From Glutamicibacter halophytocola (GTDB lineage: Bacteria; Actinomycetota; Actinomycetes; Actinomycetales; Micrococcaceae), in NCBI RefSeq assembly GCF_001302565.1, contig NZ_CP012750.1:1364001-1428000 (forward strand): a DNA stretch of 64,000 nucleotides, given 5' to 3'. Below the pieces are notes generated by a model, which had not been told where the DNA came from, did no database searches, and saw nothing but the letters and a program-made list of their open reading frames with translations. This document shows positions 51,902 through 62,124 of the stretch, piece after piece (positions within the stretch are counted from its first letter, which is position 1; the number at the start of each line of letters is the position of its first letter). The position numbers and the translations under genes were made by a program.

Positions 51902-52585
51902 GTGAGCACAAGATTTTTGGTAAGCAACGAGCAAGAGCATGCAGCAGGAATCACCGCGGCCAAAGCCGCCTTGGCGGACAAGCGGTGCATCGTCTTGCCC
52001 ACGGATACCGTCTACGGGATTGGGGCCGACGCTTTCAGCGCCCAGGGCGTAGCCATGCTGCTGGCAGCCAAGGGGCGCGGGCGCACCATGCCGCCACCGG
52101 TACTCATCGCGCAAACGGCCACCATGGATGGACTGGCCCGCGACATTCCTGATGCCGCGCGGAAACTGGCCGAGGCCTTCTGGCCTGGGGGACTGACCCT
52201 GATTTTGCAGGCCCAGCCGTCGCTGACCTGGGACCTTGGGGAGACCCGCGGCACCGTTGGGCTGCGTGTACCAAATGATGAGACTGCCTTGGAACTGCTG
52301 CGCGAAACCGGCCCGCTGGCTGTTTCCTCGGCCAACCGCACCGGCCAGCCCGCAGCCTTGGATGCCGATTCGGCCATGGAGCAGCTGGGCGAATCCGTTG
52401 ACGTTTACCTTGATGGCGGTTCGCGCGGCGAGAATTCGGCCGATGCCCTGCCTTCGACCATCATCGACTGCACTGGCGAACACCTGAAGGTCGTTCGCTC
52501 GGGCGCGATTTCCATCGAGGAACTGCGCGTTGTCGTCCCCGAGGTGCTCGACCTGGGACAGGATGCCCCAGGCCAGCGCGCATGA
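51902..52585 (+). CDS. tsaC: Threonylcarbamoyl-AMP synthase (Sua5/TsaC family)
   Basis: Makes threonylcarbamoyl-AMP for the t6A modification of ANN-decoding tRNAs. 227 residues from GTG 51902. Family motifs: CIVLPTDTVYGIGADAF, KGRGRTMPPPVLIAQ, FWPGGLTLIL, GTVGLRVPNDETALELL and PLAVSSANRTGQPA. It overlaps wecA by ATGA. It lacks the extra C-terminal domain of long Sua5 proteins. Confidence 0.94.
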   Translation: MSTRFLVSNEQEHAAGITAAKAALADKRCIVLPTDTVYGIGADAFSAQGVAMLLAAKGRGRTMPPPVLIAQTATMDGLARDIPDAARKLAEAFWPGGLTLILQAQPSLTWDLGETRGTVGLRVPNDETALELLRETGPLAVSSANRTGQPAALDADSAMEQLGESVDVYLDGGSRGENSADALPSTIIDCTGEHLKVVRSGAISIEELRVVVPEVLDLGQDAPGQRA

Positions 52586-53700
52586 GAATATACCTTCTTC
52601 TCATCGCCTTCAGCTTCACCGCCTCATATTTGCTGACCCCCATGGTCCGTTCGCTGGGCCAGCGGTACACCGCCAACCAGATGCTGCGCGAACGCGACCA
52701 GCATCAATCGCCCATCGTGAAATTTGGCGGCGTGGCCATCATCGCTTCCTTCGGCATGGGCATTTGGCTGGCGAGCAATTTCCACTTCTTCCGCGGAGTC
52801 TTCGGCGGCCAGGCAATCCAGGGCCTGAGCCTGGCGCTGCTGGTCATCCTGATCCTTGGCCTCGCCGATGACATGTTCGACCTGCGCTGGTGGATCAAGC
52901 TGATGGGGCAGATTCTCATCGGCTGGCTGATGGCGACCCACGGGGTGCTGATCCAGTCGCTGCCGGTGGGCTCGTGGCAGATCAGGGAACAATGGCTGCA
53001 GGTTGTTGTCACCATATTCCTGATTGTCCTGACCATGAACGCCATCAATTTCTCTGATGGCCTGGACGGCTTGGCAGCCGGCCTGGCAGCTATCGGCGCT
53101 GCCACCTTCTTCGTGTACTCCTACGTTCTGGCAACGCATGTGAGCGCCGATGACTATGCGAATCTCGGCGCCCTGCTGTGCGCCCTGTTGCTCGGCGCCT
53201 GCCTGGGCTTCCTGCCGCACAACTTCAATCCCGCGAACATCTTCATGGGGGAGACCGGGGTGCTGGCGATCGGCTTGATCCTTTCGGTGGCCGCGATCGC
53301 TGTCACCGGCGACGTGCAGGGACTCGAAGCCCGCCGGTTCCGCAATATCCCGGCCTACATGCCCATGCTTTTGCCGATGGTGATCGTATTCCTACCAGTA
53401 CTGGACCTTGTACTCTCGGTCTTCCGCCGCCTGGCCAACAAGCGCTCACCCTTTTCACCGGACTCGAAGCACATCCACCACCGGATGCTGGCCCAAGGCC
53501 ACTCGGTGCGCCGCGCGGTGATCCTGCTCTACCTGTGGGCCGCCGCGATCGCAGTTTCGGTGGTGTCCATTGCGTTCATTCCGGTGTTCCTGGTGATCCC
53601 CATGGCCCTGGTCCTCTTCTTGGCTGCGGCCATCGGAACGTGGTGGCCATTGGTCGTTCAGCGGGTTGGCGCTCTGCGCAAGCGCCTGGGGCATGATTAG
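52582..53700 (+). CDS. wecA: Undecaprenyl-phosphate sugar-1-phosphate transferase (WecA-like)
   Basis: Membrane enzyme of the MraY/WecA family. It attaches N-acetylglucosamine-1-phosphate to the lipid carrier, starting cell-wall linkage or teichoic/teichuronic-type polymers. 372 residues with about eleven hydrophobic segments; the Mg2+ aspartates in LGLADDMFDLRWWIK and the NFSDGLDGLAAGLA motif are present, and the sugar-specific loop FSPDSKHIHHRMLAQGHS near the C-terminus has the HIHHR motif of WecA. Conserved just upstream of the atp operon in actinobacteria. Confidence 0.92.
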   Translation: MRIYLLLIAFSFTASYLLTPMVRSLGQRYTANQMLRERDQHQSPIVKFGGVAIIASFGMGIWLASNFHFFRGVFGGQAIQGLSLALLVILILGLADDMFDLRWWIKLMGQILIGWLMATHGVLIQSLPVGSWQIREQWLQVVVTIFLIVLTMNAINFSDGLDGLAAGLAAIGAATFFVYSYVLATHVSADDYANLGALLCALLLGACLGFLPHNFNPANIFMGETGVLAIGLILSVAAIAVTGDVQGLEARRFRNIPAYMPMLLPMVIVFLPVLDLVLSVFRRLANKRSPFSPDSKHIHHRMLAQGHSVRRAVILLYLWAAAIAVSVVSIAFIPVFLVIPMALVLFLAAAIGTWWPLVVQRVGALRKRLGHD

Positions 53701-53866
53701 CTTCACCAAATGGCCGAGTAATCCACAAGCAAAGTCTTTCTATCTCGTGTAGAATTCAGAGTAGATCTTCTTCCGGGAGCTCTTTTTGGGCGAGCGGAAG
53801 TTTCAAGTTTCATCAGCATCGTGGGTGCACGATGGTCCCTCGGATTGGCGAAGAAAGGTTGCGGAC

Positions 53867-54301
53867 GTGGCTTCCAGTTCTGCCCGCATCAGCACTTCCT
53901 CAGCTCCGAACTCCATCTGGTTGCCGATTTTGGCTTTGTCACTGGTGTATTCGCTGATCGCAACAGCCGCATTTTTCCTGATTTCGTGGTTGTTCGCTGA
54001 TCTTCGCTATGCACTGTCGGGCGCATTGGCGGCCGGGGTGGTTATTGGCTTCTTTGCCATTGGCATTCTGATCGCCGAAGCTGCAGGACGAATTCGCCGC
54101 TCGTGGGCCATGCCTGCGTTTTTGGGCGCATATGTCATCAAGGTTTTTGGTATCGCCTTCGTGTTGTTGAACCTGGGTTTGCCCGAATGGGTTAACCGGC
54201 AGGGATTCGTTCTTGCAGCAGCTATCTCACTCGTTGCCTGGCAGGTTGGCGAAGTTCGAGCCTTCATGAAGGCCCGGCTGGCAATCTACAACGAGGACTA
54301 G
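53867..54301 (+). CDS. atpI: ATP synthase protein I-like membrane protein
   Basis: 144 residues from GTG 53867 behind GAAAGG; a longer frame from 53786 has no good site. Four hydrophobic segments (LPILALSLVYSLIATAAFFLISWL, LSGALAAGVVIGFFAIGILIAEA, PAFLGAYVIKVFGIAFVLLNL, FVLAAAISLVAWQVGEV) and the position in front of atpB identify it as AtpI-like. In other bacteria AtpI helps c-ring assembly. A possible promoter -10 (TAGAAT at 53750) lies 110 bases upstream. Confidence 0.75.
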   Translation: MASSSARISTSSAPNSIWLPILALSLVYSLIATAAFFLISWLFADLRYALSGALAAGVVIGFFAIGILIAEAAGRIRRSWAMPAFLGAYVIKVFGIAFVLLNLGLPEWVNRQGFVLAAAISLVAWQVGEVRAFMKARLAIYNED

Positions 54302-54566
54302 GGAGTACCGGCCGGCGAATGTGTCGGAAGGATGCTGTGAGTTTGATAAGCTTACTACGGGTCATTTTTAGCTGAACGCTGTAATGCGTGAGGCTGGATA
54401 CATATGCGCTTGCGGGGAAACCTGCAGGTGGCACCTCATCAGGGTTGATGCCTCCGGCAACAGCTGTGGTGGGATCCCCGTTTGATCTTTTCTTCACACG
54501 GTGAGAGGCAGTTTCCGCCAGTCACCGCCTTTTGCCCGTGACCGTTACTGCAGAGAGGACAGCGCG

Positions 54567-55379
54567 TTGTTCGCGTTTGCGCTCCCAATGGCCTCAGAAG
54601 AAGGCGGCTTCATTCCGCCATCGGTGTCCGATACCCACCTCCCAGAGATTTTCCCTTGGGCAGCTGAGTACGGCACCGGTTTCGGCAAGCAGATGCTCAT
54701 GATCGTTTTGTCGATCGCGCTCATCACTTGGTTCTTCACCATGGCCATCAAGAACCCGAAGCTGGTTCCAGGCAAGATGCAGTACATCGCTGAATCCGGT
54801 TACGCCTTCGTGCGTAACGGCATCGGCCGCGACATCATCGGCGAGAAGAACTTCCGCCCGTGGATTCCGCTGCTATTCGCGACTTTCTTCTTCGTACTGC
54901 TCAACAACCTCTTCGGCGCGATCCCGTTCTTGCAGCTTCCATCGTTCTCACACGCTGGTTCTGCATACGCGATGGCCATCATTATCTACGGCACCTGGAT
55001 TGCTGTAGGCCTGAAGAACCACGGTATCCGCTTCTTCAAGCTGGCCGTCACCCCACCGGGTGTCAGCCCAGTGATGTTGATTCTGCTGGTGCCGTTGGAA
55101 ATCATTTCTAACTTCATTGTCCGCCCGCTGACGCACTCGCTGCGTTTGATGGCAACGATGCTGGCAGGCCATATCATTGTGATGCTGGCTGCTTCAGGTG
55201 CACGCCACTTGATCGTCGTCCAGGACTCGCTGGCACTGAATGGTGTTGGTGTTCTGGTCATCGCAGGTTCCGTGGCTATGTACTTCCTGGAATTGTTGAT
55301 CATGGTTCTGCAGGCGTTCGTGTTTACGCTGCTGACCGCGATCTACATCCAGGGTGCAATTGAAGCTGACGCCCACTAG
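54567..55379 (+). CDS. atpB: ATP synthase Fo subunit a
   Basis: Proton-channel stator subunit. 270 residues from TTG 54567, 8 bases after AGAGGA (MFAFALPMASEEGG); GTG 54501 is the only earlier start and lacks a site. The key helix has SNFIVRPLTHSLRLMATMLAGHI with the essential Arg, and ELLIMVLQAFVFTLLTAIYI closes the protein. The 265-base spacer after atpI has short stems (for example CATCAGGG...TTGATG) but no supported gene. Confidence 0.95.
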   Translation: MFAFALPMASEEGGFIPPSVSDTHLPEIFPWAAEYGTGFGKQMLMIVLSIALITWFFTMAIKNPKLVPGKMQYIAESGYAFVRNGIGRDIIGEKNFRPWIPLLFATFFFVLLNNLFGAIPFLQLPSFSHAGSAYAMAIIIYGTWIAVGLKNHGIRFFKLAVTPPGVSPVMLILLVPLEIISNFIVRPLTHSLRLMATMLAGHIIVMLAASGARHLIVVQDSLALNGVGVLVIAGSVAMYFLELLIMVLQAFVFTLLTAIYIQGAIEADAH

Positions 55380-55411
55380 GCCATTTCTTATTTACTAAAT
55401 CCCAAATGTTC

Positions 55412-55462
55412 TTCCTTGAACGATTCAAGGAAAACCTCACAACCTACCGGCAAAAAGCCGGT
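55412..55462 (+). other. Two tandem hairpins before atpE
   Basis: TTCCTTGAA-CGA-TTCAAGGAA (55412-55432, 9 bp perfect) and ACCGGC-AAAAA-GCCGGT (55446-55462, 6 bp) fill the atpB-atpE gap. Neither has a T-run. They end 10 bases before the AAAGGA site of atpE, the gene with the highest product need in the operon. Confidence 0.6.
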
Positions 55463-55482
55463 ATCTTGAAAGGAAAATTCGC

Positions 55483-55689
55483 ATGAGCGGCTCCCTGAAC
55501 ATGATCGGCTACGGTCTGGCAGCAATTGGTTCGGCTATCGGCGTGGGCTTGATCTTCGCAGCGTACATCAACGGCGTTGCACGTCAGCCAGAAGCACAGC
55601 GCATCCTGCAGCCAATCGCAATGCTCGGCTTCGCACTTGCTGAAGCACTGGCCATCCTTGGCCTGGTTTTCGCCTTCGTTATCAAGTAA
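55483..55689 (+). CDS. atpE: ATP synthase Fo subunit c
   Basis: 68-residue rotor-ring subunit. Two hydrophobic helices, [20 protein letters not shown] and [22 protein letters not shown], are joined by the conserved polar loop RQPEA. The proton-carrying carboxylate is the Glu in ALAEALAI (about residue 54). A Gly-rich first helix is present, as usual. Behind AAAGGA. Confidence 0.96.
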   Translation: MSGSLNMIGYGLAAIGSAIGVGLIFAAYINGVARQPEAQRILQPIAMLGFALAEALAILGLVFAFVIK

Positions 55690-55703
55690 GTCCTTCCCGG
55701 CTG

Positions 55704-55720
55704 TAGTGGCCTCGCCACTA
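55704..55720 (+). other. Hairpin between atpE and atpF
   Basis: TAGTGGC-CTC-GCCACTA, 7 bp perfect, 15 bases after the atpE stop. No T-run; likely an mRNA stability or processing element. Confidence 0.5.
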
Positions 55721-55769
55721 TCGCGAGGCATACACACAAGTGGAAACTAATAGATAAGGAATGGTGAGA

Positions 55770-56324
55770 ATGAATAGCACTGACTTCATCCTCGCTGCGG
55801 GCGAATCGGTCAACCCGCTGATGCCTAACCCGTGGGAAATTCTCGTCACGGGCGTTGGCTTCGCGGTCCTCCTTTTCATCGTCATCAAGGTCATTGCTCC
55901 GAAGTTTGAGCAGTCCTATGAAGATCGCGTCACCGCGATCGAAGGCGGTCTTGAAAAGGCCGAGGCAGCGCAGAAGGAAGCAGAGGAGACCTTGGCACAG
56001 TACAAGGCCCAGCTTCTGGAAGCACGCACCGAAGCAAACCGCATCCGCGAGGAAGCTCGCAGCGAAGGCGCTCAGATCCTTGAAGATCTGAAGACCAAAG
56101 CAACCGACGAGGCTACTCGCATCAGCGAGCAGGCTCAGCGCCAGATCCAGGCAGAGCGCGCAGCCGCTCTGTCCTCGCTTCGCACCGACGTGGGCACCTT
56201 GGCCACCGAGCTTGCAAGCAAGGTTGTTGACGAAGCTCTGAAGGACGATGCCCGTGCACAGCGCGTGGTTGATCAGTTCCTGAACGATTTGGAAGCTCAG
56301 CAGAACGCAGGTGCATCGAACTAA
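55770..56324 (+). CDS. atpF: ATP synthase Fo subunit b
   Basis: 184-residue stator stalk from ATG 55770 (MNSTDFILAAG). ATG 55761 is rejected because AAGGA would lie only one base before it. One N-terminal membrane helix (PWEILVTGVGFAVLLFIVIKVI) is followed by a long, Ala/Glu/Gln-rich right-handed coiled coil to the end (KAEAAQKEAEETLAQY; EATRISEQAQRQIQAERAAA). Its stop shares a base with the atpH start. Confidence 0.93.
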   Translation: MNSTDFILAAGESVNPLMPNPWEILVTGVGFAVLLFIVIKVIAPKFEQSYEDRVTAIEGGLEKAEAAQKEAEETLAQYKAQLLEARTEANRIREEARSEGAQILEDLKTKATDEATRISEQAQRQIQAERAAALSSLRTDVGTLATELASKVVDEALKDDARAQRVVDQFLNDLEAQQNAGASN

Positions 56325-57136
56325 TGGCAAGTGTATCGAGCGAGTCATTGGCAAAGGCCTTGGAGTTCCTGGAACCCAAGCTGGCACTGGCATCTATTGA
56401 GCTGCCAAAGGAACTGTTCGCGGTCCTGGAAGTACTGGATGCAAATGCCGGTCTTCGCCGAGCACTGACTGATCCAGCCCGTGAAGATGCCGAAAAGGCA
56501 GGCCTTTTGGCTCAGCTGCTGCACGGAAAGGTCTCGGCTGCCGCTGAGGACACCGTCGCCCAGCTGGCTTCAACCCGCTGGAGCTCGGAACGCGACATTA
56601 GCGATGCGCTCGAAACTCTGGCTGTCACCGCGGTTACCGCAGTGGCGGAACAGCAGGACGGCGCTTCAGGGCTGAACAAGCTGGAGCAGGATCTGTTCTC
56701 CTTCATCGAGGTGGTCCGTGGAAACCACGAACTGCAGCGTGCGTTGGATGATGCACAGGCCCCAGTTGAAGCTAAGCGCGCACTTGCGCTCAAGCTTGTG
56801 CCTAACGCGTCGCAGACCTCGCAGGTTTTGATCTCCCAGGCAGTTTCGAACCCACGCGGTTTGAAGCCTGCAACCCTGGTCGAACGCTTCGTTGAACTAG
56901 TCGCCAAGCGCCAGCAGCGCTGGATCGCTTCGGTGACCAGCACTGTGGAGCTTTCCGAGGCTCAGCGTTCGCGCCTGGAGACCAGCCTGAACAAGCTATA
57001 CGGTCGTCAGCTCAAGCTCAACACCGCTATCGACCCATCGCTGGTCGGTGGACTGGTAGTAAAGGTTGGCGACGAAGTTGTCGACGCTTCCGTGGCATCG
57101 CGCGTGGCGGATTTGCGCCGCGCACTGGCTAGCTAG
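56324..57136 (+). CDS. atpH: ATP synthase F1 subunit delta
   Basis: 270-residue stator cap that links subunit b to the F1 head. The C-terminal half carries the family OSCP/delta signature ([60 protein letters not shown]). It is longer than the ~180 residues of Escherichia coli delta, as usual in actinobacteria, the extra length being in the N-terminal helical domain. Confidence 0.93.
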   Translation: MASVSSESLAKALEFLEPKLALASIELPKELFAVLEVLDANAGLRRALTDPAREDAEKAGLLAQLLHGKVSAAAEDTVAQLASTRWSSERDISDALETLAVTAVTAVAEQQDGASGLNKLEQDLFSFIEVVRGNHELQRALDDAQAPVEAKRALALKLVPNASQTSQVLISQAVSNPRGLKPATLVERFVELVAKRQQRWIASVTSTVELSEAQRSRLETSLNKLYGRQLKLNTAIDPSLVGGLVVKVGDEVVDASVASRVADLRRALAS

Positions 57137-57141
57137 GACTT

Positions 57142-57165
57142 CTGCCAGGAGCTGGCTCCTGGCAG
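57142..57165 (+). other. Hairpin between atpH and atpA
   Basis: CTGCCAGGAGC-TG-GCTCCTGGCAG, 11-bp perfect arms, 5 bases after the atpH stop and 93 before atpA. Followed by TTGTT only, so not a clear terminator. Confidence 0.55.
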
Positions 57166-57258
57166 TTGTTCCGGCTCGCCGGGACCAACACAGACTTCAT
57201 TCACATCGATCCACCATTCTTGAGGGTGGATCACAATTTAGGAGAGCAGGGACTGCAG

Positions 57259-58896
57259 ATGGCCGATTTGACCATCAATGCCAACGACGTCCGCAATGCC
57301 CTAAACGAGTTCGCATCTTCCTACGAACCGGGTAAGGCAGAGCGCACCGAGGTGGGACGCGTCGTCGCCGCGAGCGACGGCATCGCCAGAGTGGAAGGTC
57401 TTCCTTCCGTTATGGCCAACGAGTTGCTGAAGTTCGAAGATGGCACCCTGGGCCTGGCCCAGAACCTCGATACCCGTGAAATCGGTGTCGTTGTGCTTGG
57501 TGACTTCACCGGCATCGAAGACGGCCAGAAGGTAGAGCGCACCGGCGAGATCCTTTCGGTTCCAGTCGGCGACGGCTACCTCGGCCGCGTTGTTGATCCA
57601 CTGGGTGAGCCACTGGACAACATGGGCCCAATTGCCGCTGAAGGACGTCGTGCACTGGAGCTCCAGGCACCAGGCGTGACCCAGCGCAAGAGCGTTCACG
57701 AACCATTGCAGACCGGCCTGAAGGCCATCGACGCAATGATCCCGATCGGCCGTGGCCAGCGTCAGCTGATCATTGGCGACCGCCAGACCGGCAAGACCGC
57801 TATCGCGGTTGACGCCATCCTGAACCAGCGCGACAACTGGGCAACCGGTGACGAAACCAAGCAGGTTCGCTGCATCTACGTGGCAATCGGCCAGAAGGCA
57901 TCGACCATCGCTGCCGTACGCCAGACCCTCGAAGAGCAGGGCGCCCTGGAATACACCACCATCGTGGCTTCCCCGGCATCTGACCCAGCAGGCTTCAAGT
58001 ACTTGGCGCCATATGCAGGCTCGGCCATTGGCCAGCACTGGATGTACGGTGGCAAGCACGTTCTGATCGTCTTCGATGATCTGTCGAAGCAGGCTGAAGC
58101 CTACCGCGCCGTGTCCCTGCTGCTGCGCCGTCCGCCAGGACGCGAAGCCTACCCAGGTGACGTCTTCTACCTGCACTCCCGACTGCTTGAGCGTTGCGCC
58201 AAGCTCTCGGACGAGCTCGGTGCAGGTTCGATGACTGGTCTTCCAATCATCGAGACCAAGGCCAACGACGTGGGCGCGTTCATCCCGACCAACGTCATCT
58301 CGATCACCGACGGCCAGATCTTCTTGCAGTCGGACCTGTTCAACGCCAACCAGCGCCCAGCTGTCGACGTGGGTATCTCGGTATCCCGCGTTGGTGGTTC
58401 GGCACAGGTCAAGGCCATGAAGAAGGTCTCCGGTACCTTGAAGCTTGAATTGGCTCAGTACCGCGACATGCAGGCCTTCGCAATGTTCGCTTCGGATCTG
58501 GATGCCGCTTCCAAGCAGCAGCTGACCCGTGGTGCACGCCTGATGGAACTGCTCAAGCAGGGCCAGTACACCCCATACGCTGTTGAGGATCAGGTCGTTT
58601 CGATCTGGGCCGGCACCAACGGCTACCTGGACGATGTCCCGGTTGAGGACGTACGCCGCTTCGAGGCTGAGTTCATCGACTACCTGCGTCACCGCACTGA
58701 CGTTCTGACCGTAATCGGCCAGACCGGCAAGCTGGAGAACGAGACCTTGGAAGCCATGAAGTCCGGCATTGCCGACTTCAAGGCCGGCTTCTTCGGTGCA
58801 GGCAGCGATCAGCTGGTTGCCGCTGGCCACGAAGAGCACGACGCTCTGAACGCCGAGTCCGTTGACCAGGAACAGATCGTCAAGCAGAAGCGCTGA
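57259..58896 (+). CDS. atpA: ATP synthase F1 subunit alpha
   Basis: 545 residues from ATG 57259 behind TAGGAG. Nucleotide-binding, non-catalytic subunit: P-loop [11 protein letters not shown] (about 174-184), [15 protein letters not shown], and the alpha-specific [15 protein letters not shown] at the N-terminus. The C-terminus carries an extra ~30 residues with Asp/Glu/Lys ([22 protein letters not shown]), as in mycobacterial alpha, where such an extension suppresses ATP hydrolysis; that role here is inference. Confidence 0.96.
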   Translation: MADLTINANDVRNALNEFASSYEPGKAERTEVGRVVAASDGIARVEGLPSVMANELLKFEDGTLGLAQNLDTREIGVVVLGDFTGIEDGQKVERTGEILSVPVGDGYLGRVVDPLGEPLDNMGPIAAEGRRALELQAPGVTQRKSVHEPLQTGLKAIDAMIPIGRGQRQLIIGDRQTGKTAIAVDAILNQRDNWATGDETKQVRCIYVAIGQKASTIAAVRQTLEEQGALEYTTIVASPASDPAGFKYLAPYAGSAIGQHWMYGGKHVLIVFDDLSKQAEAYRAVSLLLRRPPGREAYPGDVFYLHSRLLERCAKLSDELGAGSMTGLPIIETKANDVGAFIPTNVISITDGQIFLQSDLFNANQRPAVDVGISVSRVGGSAQVKAMKKVSGTLKLELAQYRDMQAFAMFASDLDAASKQQLTRGARLMELLKQGQYTPYAVEDQVVSIWAGTNGYLDDVPVEDVRRFEAEFIDYLRHRTDVLTVIGQTGKLENETLEAMKSGIADFKAGFFGAGSDQLVAAGHEEHDALNAESVDQEQIVKQKR

Positions 58897-58905
58897 CAAT
58901 TTTCT

Positions 58906-58951
58906 TGTGCTGAAGTTGCGGCGCCGGTGACGGCGCCGCAACAACAGCACA
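58906..58951 (+). other. Symmetric two-part hairpin between atpA and atpG
   Basis: TGTGCTG/CAGCACA (7 bp) and GTTGCGGCGCC/GGCGCCGCAAC (11 bp) are separated by a symmetric AA/AA internal loop around a GGTGAC loop. All 18 pairs are perfect. It lies 10 bases after the atpA stop and ends 21 bases before atpG. Confidence 0.65.
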
Positions 58952-58972
58952 GGGGATAAGGAAAGGACACAC

Positions 58973-59866
58973 ATGGGAGCCCAGATTCGGGTCTACCGCC
59001 AGAAGATCGGATCGACCAAGTCGATGCGCAAGATCTTCAAGGCGATGGAACTGATCGCTGCATCCCGCATTGGCAAGGCACGTACGCGTGTCGCGGCATC
59101 ACTGCCATACGCCAATGCGATTACCCGTGCAGTAACCGCCGTCTCGTCCCAGGCCGATGTCGAACACCCACTGACCACCGAGCCGGCGCAGGTACGCCGT
59201 GCCGCGGTCTTGGTGATGACCTCGGACCGAGGACTTGCCGGGTCCTACTCCGCCAGCGTTCTGAAGCAGGCAGAGCACCTCGTGGAACTCCTGCGTGAAG
59301 AAGGCAAAGAAGTCAAGACCTACCTGGTCGGCCGCAAGGCACAGGCTTACTTTGATTTCCGTTCACGCGAGTACGCCAGAGTGTGGACCGGGGAAACTGA
59401 TTCTCCGCGTTTCGAAACCGCACACGAGCTGCGAGACGTCCTCCTGGAGGACTTCAACACCGACTACGAAGAGGGTGGCGTGGAAGAAATCCACGTCGTC
59501 TATACCCAGTTCAAGTCGATGGTCACGCAGGAACCGACGGTCATCCGTCTGTTGCCGTTGGAGGTTGTCGAGGATGAATCCGAGACTCCAACCGACGAGC
59601 TGTTGCCACTGTACGAGTTTGAGCCATCGGCGGAAGAAGTGCTTGATGCACTGCTTCCTCGGTACATCGAGTCTCGATTGTTCAACTGCCAGCTGCAGTC
59701 CGCAGCCTCCGAGCTTGCTGCACGCCAGCGGGCAATGAAGGCCGCAGGCGACAACGCAGGCGAACTGATCAAGAAGTACACACGATTGCTTAACAATGCC
59801 CGTCAGGCTGAAATCACCCAGGAGCTTTCGGAAATTATTGCCGGCGCCGACGCGCTGAACGGCTAA
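58973..59866 (+). CDS. atpG: ATP synthase F1 subunit gamma
   Basis: 297-residue central rotor shaft. N-terminal coiled-coil helix [28 protein letters not shown], the Rossmann-like middle [20 protein letters not shown], and the C-terminal helix LINNARQ-type segment [32 protein letters not shown]. Length and both terminal helices are normal. Fine positions inside the middle domain were not assigned. Confidence 0.95.
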   Translation: MGAQIRVYRQKIGSTKSMRKIFKAMELIAASRIGKARTRVAASLPYANAITRAVTAVSSQADVEHPLTTEPAQVRRAAVLVMTSDRGLAGSYSASVLKQAEHLVELLREEGKEVKTYLVGRKAQAYFDFRSREYARVWTGETDSPRFETAHELRDVLLEDFNTDYEEGGVEEIHVVYTQFKSMVTQEPTVIRLLPLEVVEDESETPTDELLPLYEFEPSAEEVLDALLPRYIESRLFNCQLQSAASELAARQRAMKAAGDNAGELIKKYTRLLNNARQAEITQELSEIIAGADALNG

Positions 59867-61348
<1,482 letters not shown>

Positions 61349-61350
61349 TT

Positions 61351-61620
61351 ATGGCTGAGCTTCAGGTCGAAATCGTCGCGGCCGACCATTTCGTGTGGTC
61401 CGGCGCTGCGAAGCTGGTCAAAGCTCGCTCGGTTGACGGCGAGGTCGGAGTTCTGCCCGGTCACGTTCCGATGCTGTCGGTGCTTGCCGCTGGGGATCTG
61501 GAAATCGAACCGGTTTCCGAGTCCCGCTTCTCGGTCCAGATCGACGGGGGATTCTTCTCCGTCGAGTCGGACCGCGTAGTGATCGTTGCTGACAACGCTG
61601 TGCTTGGTACCGCAGCGTAG
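61351..61620 (+). CDS. atpC: ATP synthase F1 subunit epsilon, short form
   Basis: 89 residues from ATG 61351, two bases after the atpD stop. It contains only the N-terminal beta-sandwich (LQVEIVAADHFVWSG; GEVGVLPGHVPMLSVLAAGDLEI; DGGFFSVESDRVVIVADNAV). The C-terminal pair of helices that blocks rotation in Escherichia coli is missing, so regulation of ATP hydrolysis must rest elsewhere, perhaps in the alpha extension. The stop is followed directly by the next gene, and no frameshifted remainder is visible. Confidence 0.93.
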   Translation: MAELQVEIVAADHFVWSGAAKLVKARSVDGEVGVLPGHVPMLSVLAAGDLEIEPVSESRFSVQIDGGFFSVESDRVVIVADNAVLGTAA

Positions 61621-61628
61621 GCGATGAA

Positions 61629-62057
61629 TTGTTTGAGATAACCGCACCAGTTCTAATCGCGCTGCTGATCCTGATCGGCATCGCCTTGTTCTTCGGCGCC
61701 ATGGCTGTGCGCCGCATTCAATTGCGGCGCACACTGGGCACCTTCGATGCCTCCATCCGGACTCCCCAGGGACAATGGATGATGGTGATTGGCCGCTATG
61801 GCGGAGGACATGTAGACCTGTTGCGGTTTTTCTCTGTTTCACCGGTGCCGCGATTCCAGCTTGAGCGAAGAGGGCTGGATATCAGTGGAACCCGTCGCGC
61901 CACCGACGATGAAGCCTCGCGGATTCCGCCAGGATTTGTTGTGGTGATGCTGACCCGGAACGGGGATGAGCTGCTGCTAGCCATGGACTACCGTGACTAC
62001 ACCGGTTTTTCTGCCTGGCTTGAAGCCGGGCCGATTGCCGGAAGCTGGCAGATCTAG
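61629..62057 (+). CDS. DUF2550-family membrane-anchored protein
   Basis: 142 residues from TTG 61629. One N-terminal membrane helix (APVLIALLILIGIALFFGAMAV) followed by a polar domain with TPQGQWMMVIGRYGGGHVDLLRFF, a DUF2550-type pattern. It is regularly found directly after atpC in actinobacteria; function unknown. Ends with a strong terminator that probably closes the atp transcript. Confidence 0.8.
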   Translation: MFEITAPVLIALLILIGIALFFGAMAVRRIQLRRTLGTFDASIRTPQGQWMMVIGRYGGGHVDLLRFFSVSPVPRFQLERRGLDISGTRRATDDEASRIPPGFVVVMLTRNGDELLLAMDYRDYTGFSAWLEAGPIAGSWQI

Positions 62058-62068
62058 AATTTCATAAG

Positions 62069-62112
62069 CAAGAGCCGCCGTGACCTCAAGGTCCACGGCG
62101 GCTCTTGTTTTC
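62069..62112. terminator. Terminator at the end of the atp transcript
   Basis: CAAGAGCCGCCGTG pairs with CACGGCGGCTCTTG over 14 bp, extended by GACC/GGTC with one bulge, then TTTT. It lies between DUF2550 and the convergent nagA. Confidence 0.9.
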
Positions 62113-62124
62113 CCCTCGGAAGGC

